The position numbers and the translations under genes were made by a program. Positions 34,215 to 44,857 of a DNA stretch of 64,000 nucleotides are shown here, piece after piece (position 1 is the stretch's first letter; the number at the start of each line of letters is the position of its first letter). The notes beneath the pieces were generated by a model. The model saw only the letters and a list, made by a program, of their open reading frames with translations. It searched no databases and had not been told where the DNA came from. Source of the DNA: Sambucus nigra (Eukaryota; Streptophyta; Magnoliopsida; Dipsacales; Adoxaceae); the NCBI GenBank assembly GCA_949130495.1, contig OX422216.1:363344605-363408604 (forward strand), in the 5' to 3' direction.

Positions 34215-35380
34215 TGTAAGAGGGTAGTTTAGATAAGATGGAGGCATAACCCCTTTTGAGTATTGTAATGATAAGTTAAATATCAACACTATTGATTAAC
34301 CACATGACATATAAACATGACTCAATGAAGATAGACTCAGTTTGAACTCACAAATCTCTCATATATAACTCAGAAGGTAGTAATGAACTTAATAGTGACT
34401 TAGCTAGAGGGAGAGAGAAGAAAGCACCCTAGATACAACTTGGCAGGCAGCCAAACACACTAACCACCCTCAAGAATTTATGTCAAGTAATAAAAGCTTC
34501 ATAATAAATGATAATGGTCCGTGAGTAAACTCTCTGGTTTGTAATAACTCCCTAGTAATCACTTCTGAAATCTAAAAAAAGATCATCCTCTCCTCAGAGG
34601 TGGCTGGGGTCCTTAAATAGCCTCCCACACCACCCTCAAGGCAACTCCGCCATTAATGCCTGTGAAAGACATCCCTCATACTTTATGTCAGAAACATTAA
34701 ATACCTGATGCACTAGTAGTCTCCACGTCATAAACATTAAATGCCAAGACATGCCTTTTGCCTAACCATTGTGTGTCAGGGGGCTGTTGTCACAGAGGTG
34801 GCTCACCAACTGTCTGACAACCCCAAATACCATGGTGGTTTACTCAAGTGCAGGTCTAAAATTTTCTAGCTGGTTAGTGACATCAGATAAAGTGGATGTG
34901 ACATTAAGTAGAGGGTTGTTTGGGTCACAACTCAACGCCCGATGGAACTTAAGGCTGCTCCCCCCGAGGTTCCACGGTCAGGGTCCTTCGGTGTTTTACC
35001 GGGTGTATCTAAGATGGTCAGGAGAAGCCCCAATGGTGCCTCACTTCTCAATCCTCCAAACTAAGTCCCTCTAAGGTTCCCACGGCGAGGTCATTCGATA
35101 GAGCATGAAAGCTCTCCCAGGCCCTACAAACCTAGTCTCTCACGTGTACCGTTTGACCTCACACTAAGACTCATTATTATTATCGTTACATCATTACAAC
35201 CTTTATATCCATAGTCAGTATAAACAAAAGATACAATATGGACGGTTAACACGACAAGCTAAAATACGAGTTGCCACGCAAAGCTGCCTCGCTGAGTTGC
35301 CACGCTGCCTTAACCCCAGATACTTTTGTAAATAGGGGAATTATCCCTAATCTCAGGATTACCTTCAAGCCCCCTCTACA
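34215..35380 (-). mobile_element. 5' LTR of element E
   Basis: Begins TGTAAGAGGGTAG and ends CCCCCTCTACA on the + strand, followed at once by the CAATA duplication. Its minus-strand TATA-like box is at about 34609-34622 (GGCTATTTAAGG). It would drive gag-pol transcription leftward. It differs from the 3' LTR by many small substitutions and short indels, showing an old insertion. Confidence 0.9.
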
Positions 35381-35385
35381 CAATA

Positions 35386-36950
35386 TATGAAGATAATAGT
35401 ACAAGTCAAGCATGCATTTTATATAATTTTTTTAAAATTACATGGTTCTTACCTGGGATTTTATTAACCCGATTTATTCATACTAAATTTTAGGCATAAA
35501 GCATTAGTTTATGTAAATCTAGAAATTATATATATGAAATAACAATAATATATTAATATCATTCCTTTTAATGGGAGAAACCTTGATATTAGAGGTTGCT
35601 TGATGAATACTCTAAAATATAGCATGAGTCCTTCAATTTTCCTCTTTATTTCATCCTTGAATAAAAAAAACTCTATTCTTGAATCATCATGTTCATGTTT
35701 TGTTTTGAAATGTTTCTTGTTAGTAGAGATTTAATTGATTTGGGTACAAGTACATATAGTTGTTTTTGTAGTTTATATAGATTGAGAGCGAAAGGTAAAA
35801 ATTAGATGAGAAAATAATGAATTTTGGGCATAACAAGTATAAAAAAAAAGACACTAGAGCCACCTTCAAATAATATGCAAGCAACCCGCAAACCAATAGA
35901 CGCACAATTGCGAGGTGTTCATAATCCCATGCCACTGCATCCCTATCCTATAGCTTATTTCAATTAGTTTTTTCATTTTCTCCATGGAATCAAATCGACT
36001 AAACCATACTCTTGTTCCGAAATAAATGCATTATCGTTCTATTGCCCTCGGAGTTTCACCTTAATATCCCTTACCATGATTTCTAAAATATTCTATGTCA
36101 AACAAGTAAAGCCCAAGACCAATTACTCTTATATTCATACAAGGCACCAATTAACTGAACAAATTATAACTTTCAAATAACAAGACTTTAATTCCACCTA
36201 TTTCAAATCACATTTTATTGTTTTATTATTCATATTCCAAAATACATTTTAATTTAATTAAAGTTAGAAATTCCACTTTAGTTATTTAATTAGTATTTTT
36301 ATTGATATTATAAAAAAATATTGGTATTATATACCGGTTCCAAGAGAAAAATAATAAGGATGAGAAGTACATGAAATAGTTGGATCCTAAGAAGAAATTA
36401 ATCTTTAAAAAAACATGAACAAAGAATCCAGATAATATAGTGAAAGGTTTTTCTTGATGGGAGCTTGTGGGGTACCCAATCTTAAATGTGATCATCCAGT
36501 TTTAGGTAAGATTATTTAATTTTTCCAATACTTTATTTAGTTTCACCACTAACTTAGGTATTCACTTCTTATGTATTTTAGAGGGCGTTTTCCTTGCTCA
36601 TTGGTGATGCTTAAAGGAATCTAGAACTATTAGTCACGTCAAGGGTTGCTTCAAACCTATTTCTATAGGGTTGGTCTAGGGATTAATGTAATCAAGAAGT
36701 ATTAGTGGGGAACTTTTGGCTAAGTTCCACCCTATATTCTTGATTTTCATTTAGATTATTTAATTTCCTAACTTTTCTTACTTTCCTTCAATACGGATCC
36801 TGAGGTGGATAACAAATTATAGAGGAAGTGGTAAAATGGTTAATTAAGTCAGCAACATATTCTACAGTTGTTGAAGGGAAATAAAAATATGCCTTGAAGA
36901 ACCTAAACTATTTAATATATAGGAGATCATAAATACTATAAGAAACGAGC
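35386..36950. other. Flanking DNA without recognised genes
   Basis: AT-rich right flank of element E. No reading frame shows a protein pattern; the small frames on the minus strand (35720-35935, 36286-36495) are rich in Phe, Tyr and Ile, as expected from AT-rich DNA. Confidence 0.5.
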
Positions 36951-37262
36951 TTGAAATAGTCCATAAAGTCAATGTTGGGGATAATAGACTCTTTAATAGA
37001 AATGTTCCATCTTATGAGGTGGTTGCTGAAGTACCGAGTCAAACAAAACATTCTCTGGAAGCCTATTTGAATGTTGTTGGGTCCCTTCAGCTAACTCAAG
37101 GTGAGCCTTCTATTTTAGATATTTTATATCCCCTTATGTCATTGAACAATGTTGATGATAAAAACATACTAATCCTTGATCTATTAGGACTCCAACAATA
37201 TAGATGAACATTTGGTCATCCTTTCTCGATTGTTGAAAGGGGTAACTTAAAGTTTGGACCTT
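36951..37262 (+). pseudogene. Left part of a decayed coding-like region
   Basis: The frame 37019-37207 (62 codons) reads SQTKHSLEAYLNVVGSLQLT and LDILYPLMSLNNVDDKNIL and stays protein-like past its stop until the solo LTR at 37263. It may continue at 39866 beyond the LTR. I do not recognise the protein. Base composition is less AT-rich than the flanks. Confidence 0.3.
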
Positions 37263-39554
37263 TGTAATACCCGATATTTTGTTTATTAGTATTTATCATT
37301 AATTTAGGAATATATTATTGATTATAAATAATTATTAGCCATGTGAGATGATAAAAATAAATTCTTAATGCACGTGACATTTAAATTACATAATACATGA
37401 CATTGATTAAGTGTGTTTATTTATTATTAAATCGGTATATGTGGTTACATAGGGTATTTCACGTAAAATAACTAAATGTATACATTATTTTATGTTATGG
37501 GATATATTTGGTTTGGACCAATCTCTAAGATAGTTAGGTGGCCTAAAGATGCATTTTTATTATGTTAAATTGGGGAAGGGTAGGTATACCTTTAGGATAA
37601 GTTTCAAGTTAATGTGTGTATATTTTAGAGCTATTTGGGGTCCAAAATGAGGCCATTTAGGGATCTACGTGATTAGGGATTTATAAGTAGGTTTTATATT
37701 CTCTAATGATTACCTAACCAAATTTCACTAGACGCTCAATATCAGAGAGATTTAGGACAAACAAAGAAAGTATCTTTTGTGAGGAACAAGGAAGAACTAC
37801 GGATATCCAAGATTAAACCTTCATCCTCCAGTCACAGGCAGTAAATATCTTATTTTATCCTTTTTAACCTACATTTCATTTCAAACTTGATTGTTGATAT
37901 TGATTCTATTATGATTGGAAGAATAATTAGGGCCTAATTTATCACTGATTAATCAATGGTTATGGGTTAATAATGATTACAAGATTGAGCATCGAGAAAT
38001 TTGTCTTAACCCTATCTTAATCGGAATCATTATTGTAAATCCATGTAAGATCATGTGAAATCATTGAAAAGGTGTAAGGTTAACTCGTAGTGATTAGTCA
38101 CGTCAATTAAAAGATGTTTTGATAAGGCAAAACACTTAATATTGGTGAAACCCCTATCTATTAATGACCCTTAAATTATATCTTTTGAAAGTTACTAGTT
38201 GAGTATTATATTTATTATGTCATATTAAGTAATGAGCCTATAATATTAGATGTTTATTTAAAATTGTATTTAGTTGATTTGATACTTCTTTTAGGTTGTT
38301 TGAAAAGTTTAGACACCATAAATGGAGGATTTTAGGCGCGGATTTACGAATTTGGCGGTTGTGATTGGCCTAAGGAAAATAAATAAATTATTTAGAGAAC
38401 GCCTACACCAAGGTAGGATGTAGTCGCACCTATTTATGCCACATCCATGGTCCTGGAGAGGTGGTCTACAGTTGGTCTTGATACATAGGTTTTAAGAATG
38501 GATTTAAATTTGGTATTTTGGTTCAAGTTATTTGGGTTTTAGTTTATATTTTTGTATGGACTTAGGGAGATTAACTATTTCATATTTTGGGGTTCATTTA
38601 GTACAACTAATTTTATGTATTGGGAATTTTGATTTGGGAACTAATACAGTATACAGGGCATGCAATAATGTTATAGTAGTCTTGTTGTATAATTGGGCAA
38701 TATATGTTATTGTTTGTTTGGTTAAGAACATACCTATGAGGTTTAACTTTTAGGGAATTTATCGGAGGGGGTAAATGATTTTAGTGGATTAAGGGACCGG
38801 GTATCGCACCCTTAGCTAATGTAGTATGATGTGTAAAGGTCGATTGTTCAGATGGTTCATTTTTTTGGTCTTCATATCATGATCATGAGATGAAGAGGAC
38901 TTGATTAATTATGAAGTTTTTTGTGTAATCACCTGATAATGTGACTACATCTCAATCACTCCGTTTGTTTGTGTGAACATGTTTATCTTTATAGATTTAC
39001 AGTTAAGGCACGAGAATATCCCTGAAGGTCAATGACTTCGTGTAGTTTATACATGTATAATAACTATATAATCTTGTGAGGGAAATGTTTTTAAATGTGA
39101 TTATGCCATTTTTAAGTTGTATCGATAGGGTGTGTATGTATATGTGTTTATATATATATATATATATTCAATTGAAACTTGGTAATTATGTGGGATTATA
39201 TACTTATACAATTGTTAGGAACGCATCTTAGGGTAAAACATATGAGATGTAGTTGTTGATAGTATTGGGCACTTATAAAAATTTATGTCACTCAAGTGGA
39301 GGGGTGAGGTATACTTTAATGTGAGTTATGTACATATTGTCTTCTTTACTGGAATAAATCCCATATTATTTATTTTTGAAATTGTAAACTATTTCATGCA
39401 ACTTTTAGGCTCTGCCCCATTTTTTATTTAAAATCTATTTCTAGGTATTCCTAAGCAGGAACACAAGCGATGAGCAATCAGACTTGTTATATTCAATTTC
39501 TACTTCTTCCATTCCTAGTTTAGTATGCTATTTCATTTTAGTGTTCTAGTCTAG

Positions 39555-39585
<31 letters not shown>

Positions 39586-39865
39586 GCTATGGATCCACAA
39601 CGGTTTCGGTGTTGTGTGTATATATATTTCAGACTATGAGTTATTTACATTCATTTATGGAAACTTGTTATTATTGTTGTTTATGTTTGAGATAGTTTAT
39701 ATTATCTCAATTATTGGTTTTATCTATCATCTCACATTCACGGTTTATATTATGTTCTTATCTACTTATTCATTCGATGTTGAAAAAGATATGCATTCAT
39801 TGACACACTATGTCTTTAGCCTCTAGGAATGGTTAATCATCATGTGGAAAATAAAGGGTGTTACA
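37263..39865 (+). mobile_element. Solo LTR, Tekay/Del-like
   Basis: It starts TGTAATACCC and ends GGGTGTTACA, an almost perfect 10-bp inverted terminus, and is 2603 bp long. No internal coding region lies on either side, so it is a solo LTR left by LTR-LTR recombination. The 5-mers outside (ACCTT at 37258-37262 and GCCTC at 39866-39870) differ only by transitions at both ends and may be a worn target duplication. A TATA-like TTTATAAGTAGG at about 37680 is followed by an exon-like stretch and a GGCAGTAAATATC donor near 37840. TGTAACACCC termini of this size are typical of Tekay/Del chromoviruses. TA microsatellites occur at 39159-39174 and 39559-39585. Confidence 0.7.
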
Positions 39866-40840
39866 GCCTCTTATCCACCTAGAAGGATGGATATCGTTAT
39901 TGAACAATCCCCTAACACTTTGAGCAAGTACGATAAGTAGATTAAGTGGGAATTTGGAGACCTATTCTAATTCATAATTTTTGGAATCCTTATTTTCATA
40001 CTGAATATTTTCATCTTATGAGGTCTTTAATGCTTATGCCTCCATTGACGATGCCTTAAAGTCAATGGTTAAGGTTAACAACCTCCTTTGTCGAGAATCT
40101 AAATGGAATGGGTGTTAAGGCCGACGTAAACAAACTTGTCCATATAATGGGAAATAGATATTTTTACATTTTCTTACATAATATTGATTACAGTTACTAT
40201 AAAATCTTTTTCATTTTGGCATTTTCATTCTTTTGCAAGTCCTCTATTTTGTTGTGGCACTTATGGTCGTATCCCTAGAAGGTGAACACATGTGGAATAA
40301 GTCCCTGTCCTTTGTTAAGAGTTGGGAATGTTGAAATCTTAAGTGGGAGAAAGTAATTGATGATAAAACGATGGATATGGAGTACCTATATACTAAGAGA
40401 GATATTCTAAAGGATCGAATGGCATTATAAAAGATGAAGTTAGAGCTCCATGATTCATATTTGATGTAATTGAAGTATCATTTGACCACTACTTTGGGGG
40501 TCTTACTTAACCTAGAAAACACTTCCTTAAAATACTTCTAGAGGTAAAGGAAAACCCATGGGGATCTCATGTCCAACTATGAAGAGCTGAAGTCAAGCTA
40601 TTCTGAGATGGATAAGGATAATAAGAGACTCGCTAAGACTGTTGAAGAATTTATTAATTTATTCTCTTATATCGATGATAATGAACTTGAAAGAGATCAA
40701 AATTTTCATATACATTGGGTCAATATGTAAGCCTCTTAAAAATCACTTCCAATTTCACCGAGTTGTAAGGGAAATTGACAATACCATTAAAGCCAAACTT
40801 AAAGCCTATTTTAATTTTCAAGCTTATTAATAAATCATCT
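39866..40840 (+). pseudogene. Decayed coiled-coil coding remnant
   Basis: Beyond the solo LTR the + strand reads SYEVFNAYASIDDALKSMVK (about 40014) and, from 40340, KWEKVIDDKTMDMEYLYTKR then DILKDRMAL. Continuing in the same frame across five stops come KMKLELHDSYLM, LMSNYEELKSSYSEMDKDN and KRLAKTVEEFINLF. The heptad-like charged pattern suggests a coiled coil. It resembles in style the coiled-coil tail of the antisense gene in element E, so it could be an accessory gene of an older Tat-type element. No domain is certain. Confidence 0.4.
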
Positions 40841-43270
40841 ACTGTTGATTTACCAATGCTTATTTTTTTTTTGTAACCCTCAACCTCCATAGGAATGAGC
40901 CCTTTGGAATCCCCCATGCGAGATAAATAGGGGAATGATCTTGTAGATCCACTATAACACACGTCCTTCTTGAACCTGTATCTGTTGTGGGTTTCAAACT
41001 CTAGACCATCGTGTATTATGAGTCATACATGTCCGCTCCTTACCACTGGGACAACTAGAGTGGATGGTTATGAAGACTATAAGCCAAAAATCAAGGCTCT
41101 GCCCACTAATCTTGATTTTGTGGTCCATCATATGGACTTTTCCAATAATGAAAAGGGTGATGATGATAAATAATCTTGAGAGTATACCAATGGATGCTAG
41201 TTACAAAAAAATAGTTCCCCTCATTCAAGAAAAAGGTTTATTAATTTTTTCCTACAAAAGGTTTTACAATCCAAAAGTTCATGTGACAAAATATTTTACC
41301 AAGTTCTAGAATATTTAGTTTTTATCTTTTTAATTATGACAATGATTCTAAAAGAGGCTTAAAGAGTAAAACACCAACAAGACCGGGTGTATGATGGAAA
41401 CCCACAAATGATAAAACCTCTGGACAATAAGAACAACAAAATCACCATGGTAGAATTTTACAAGTAAAAGAAATATACTTACATCCTCACAACTCTATAA
41501 CCGACTAGACACTCTTTCCCACCATGTTCTCCATTGATAGTGCCAATCGCTAGAGTACACTTCACAATCGTGACCAGATTTAGTCTGTAACCAATGCCTT
41601 CGAATACCTTAGCCAAAACTTGTATTATTCAAAATACAAGAAACTTATGTTGTTCTGAGACAAAACCTTAAGCAACCAAAATGATACTCCTAGGATCTTC
41701 GAGGGAATCCTGTAGATATGTGTGTTGGGGTGTTTACAAAGGGTGTGGTGCTACAAAATGATTTTTTCCAATCCAAGGAAGAGAAAATATTTACTCACCA
41801 ATGAAGATTAGATTTTTGAAACAAGGTGAGAAAATATAACTCTATTAAAAATAATGCCTTGAAAGAACTCAAAGAATAAGGGTGAAAAAATGTGCTATCA
41901 AATATATAAAATATTTTGATCAGCAATAATATTTATTTCAAATTGTTCAGTCTTGGTTTGGAAGAGTAGGCAACATAGTATCTTATAACCTTTCGGTTTG
42001 AATATATTTAAAGGCTCAAATTCTAGGTGTTACACTCTTAAGGTGTCAAATAATCACATCAGGGCCTTAGTCACTGAAAAAATTGTACTTGACACATTAA
42101 CTAAGAAGATCATAAAAAAATATCTTGTGTAAAATTAAATTTTAGCGTTCTCATATGTATGTTCCTATAAGGTTGCTGCAACGAGCTATTGCATTGCTAA
42201 GGTGAACCTGTAGTGATCCTTGTCGCGCACTAGTTGAGATTTTTTGCATAAGAACACAAGTAACTAGTGATACAGTGTCATTGTAGCGAGGAGGACCATC
42301 GCTTCATCAAAACAATTGTGAAGCAAGTCACGCCTTTGTCTAGATATTTTTGAATATGGACAAGAATATGTCAGTGAAAAGTTTCGTTGTAGAGAGGAAG
42401 GCCTTCGATGCGGTGAATGTGAGGTGATTCATATCACACGTGTTCAGAGATTTTGTCCAGTTTTCCTTTAGAAATTTTTTTGTACTTGTGTTGAGGAAAA
42501 CTCCAAGTATGTTTGTTCTCCCATTAACACTCGTACTTAAAATACACAATAGATTTAATTCTTAATAAATTAGATTTTTCTATATGAAAATTATATTTTC
42601 ATGTGTATTTAACAAAAATTACAAAACCAAGGTTAATTAAAAATATTTTCAAATTTTAAAAACATATTAAATAAGGTGATTATAAGTCTGCTACGTTTTA
42701 TATCCTTACCAAAGTGATTTCTTTGAGGTACGGTATTGAGTGAATTTTCTTTCTTGATGTGTTTTCGATGACCTCTTCGATGAATACTCGAACATGTGTT
42801 GGTTAGGGAATCGAGAATATGTTTTTTATGGAGTAGATTGAGTATACTATATTCTTATAATAGTTTAAGTAGGTTGAAAGATCTTGTGCCAAAAGAGGTG
42901 TTAAAGACAAATGAGATCCATCCAATAAGCCCTTAGATGACGGTGATAAGGTAGTTTGATGTTTTATATATCTATTTTTCTTCCTTTACATGAATCCCAT
43001 TATAATTCATTATTTATATCAATAATAATATCTTATTGAAGAATTCACATTGTGTACTGTCTTTGTCTGACTGATTGTGTTTGGTTAAGTATGTGCTTTG
43101 TCAATTTTTTTTATGTTTTATAAAAATTTCTTTGTTATAAAGATCCGTAGGATTATAGCCACCAACTCCCATTTATTTTTGTCCGAGAAATTCCTTTTTT
43201 TTTATCGACAATGTGTTTTAGATGTATTTCATAATGGAATTAGTGACTAAAGACATAAATTCTCAAAGAA
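40841..43270. other. No gene seen
   Basis: AT-rich DNA with short random frames. Around 42170-42310 the sequence is richer in G and C, with GTTGCTGCAACGAGC, an 8-bp inverted repeat (GTTGCTGCAACG). I find no motif, LTR end or RNA gene. Confidence 0.45.
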
Positions 43271-43274
43271 TGAT

Positions 43275-44140
43275 ATGTATGTGGTCATTAGACCTTAGAA
43301 AAATTATATATAATGATGAAGGTCCTAAAACGCTTTAAATACTACATTTATGGTCATTGAACATCTAAATTGTTCTGTACTTAAGGATAAAATCTTTGCA
43401 GTTCCCAAATAATATTAAGCCATGGGTCATTGGACTTGATAACATTTAGAATCGATGATGAAAGATTTGTACTTATTTAAAAATGTGGTATCCTATCTTA
43501 ATTAGTCCCTGGAGTTTTCAAAATTAATGATTGAATCGTTATAGTTCCAAAAAAATTCATTTTTTTGGTCACTGAACCTTACAAGCCTTACTGATAAGGA
43601 TAAAATCCTTACATCCCTAGTAAATATTATATGTAAAATGTAGTGCAATTATGTTAAAATCCATACTATTACTAAAAAAATTAAGTTCGGGTTAGTGGAC
43701 CTCAAAAACCCTACGTCAAAGGAAAAAGACCTTAAACTGTCAAAATTTCTTAGTCTAGGGTAATTGGACTTCAAGTTTGTAGTCAAATTCAGGATAAAAT
43801 TCTTAAAATTGATAAAATGTCAATTCTATAGTCATTTCACTTCAAAAACCTCGGGGCTATATATAAAACAATTATAATCCTTTATTTTTTTTTGCAAAAG
43901 GTTATTGGACCTTAGGACTATAGTCAATTAATGGATTAAATTCGTAAAATTCCTTAAGTGATAAATTCACAGTCATTAGACCACAAACGCCTTAAGGATA
44001 AGAATGCAATCCATGTATTTGTTCAAATTTCGTAAATAAATGATCAATAGAACTCATGGATACAATAGAATTAAGGATGAAATTGTTAGAATTTCTAAAA
44101 TTGTTAATTTAATGGTAAATGGACCTCACAACCCTAAAAG
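43275..44140. repeat. Degenerate tandem repeat, about 70-bp period
   Basis: A phrase of the type GGTCATTGGACCTCAAAA recurs at about 43283, 43352, 43426, 43502, 43568, 43693, 43759, 43830, 43908, 43972, 44040 and 44115. Most spacings are 64-78 bp; one is about double. Each unit then has an AAGGATAAAATCCTTAAAAT-like stretch and a T/A-rich end. Units have diverged strongly, so only the two boxes are still clear. It ends just before the gag fragment at 44150. Confidence 0.7.
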
Positions 44141-44149
44141 AAATAGTTA

Positions 44150-44326
44150 GGGATTCCATTACCATTGTTCTATGCTCCACCAAGCTTGGACATAAATTTC
44201 TTGAGGAATAATCATCTGATGACCTCCCCAATGGCTCCTTTGAGGTGGAATAAGTCATTAGCGTTGTGTACATAGTTGTTAAGGAGGTGACAATACTTGG
44301 ATTTATCCCTTTTATGGTAGGGATTG
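44150..44326 (-). pseudogene. gag C-terminal fragment of another Tat-type element
   Basis: On the minus strand the frame reads KRDKSKYCHLLNNYVHNAND, then LFHLKGAIGEVIR, a stop, and LFLKKFMSKLGGA. This matches the YCxxHxxxGHxTxxCxxLK knuckle-like block of Tat gag, with the last Cys changed. It stops exactly at the outer edge of the C LTR. The wording is nearer to the gag of D than to that of C. Confidence 0.55.
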
Positions 44327-44779
44327 TGGTCATCCCCAATCAAGATGCGCGTTGCTTACTCTCCTCTTCACCTTTCGAATGAGGGATGGGGAAGGAAAGG
44401 GAATTGAAAGGTGTCACGCCCTACTCAGGAACGCTTCGATCATCGTAGGTTTGGGGTAAATGTAAAGAGATGGAGTCGCCAGCCTATTTTGCACAAAATA
44501 GTCAAAAGAATATGTTGGCACCTCGAGAGAACTGCATCGAAGGCAAACTAATTCATAAGAGACCAATAATTTGAAGGTTCGAGGGCTATGTTACGTAATA
44601 GGAAGGTGTTATGCACACATCCCTCACTTTCGATCTCACATGGGATAATGTTATTATTTTCCTCTATTTCTATGTGAAGTGTGTGGGGGGGGGGGGGGGG
44701 GGTGTATATATAATGGAGATTGGAATCATCCAACCTAGACCATGGAAGAGATAGAGTGAGGTCATCCATAGGAATGCTC

Positions 44780-44857
<78 letters not shown>

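Larger units (their letters stand above)
21158..35385 (-). mobile_element. Element E: structurally complete Tat-type LTR retrotransposon
   Basis: Two LTRs (21163-22326, 1164 bp; 34215-35380, 1166 bp) share the termini TGTAGAGG...CTTNTACA on the minus strand and are flanked by an identical 5-bp target duplication CAATA (21158-21162 and 35381-35385). Inside are a PBS next to the right LTR and a polypurine tract next to the left LTR, so the element reads right to left. Order on the minus strand: gag, protease, RT, RNase H, integrase. A plus-strand gene with a plant mobile domain fills most of the 5.3 kb between integrase and the 3' LTR. Total length without duplications is 14218 bp. All ORFs carry stops, and several catalytic residues are changed. 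The two LTRs differ by visible scattered substitutions, more densely in their first 400 bp. Confidence 0.92.

Noticed and set aside
42160..42320. Non-coding RNA or tRNA-like gene in the GC-richer patch
   Set aside because: Only one 8-bp inverted repeat is visible; no cloverleaf, box A/B or snoRNA boxes could be placed.
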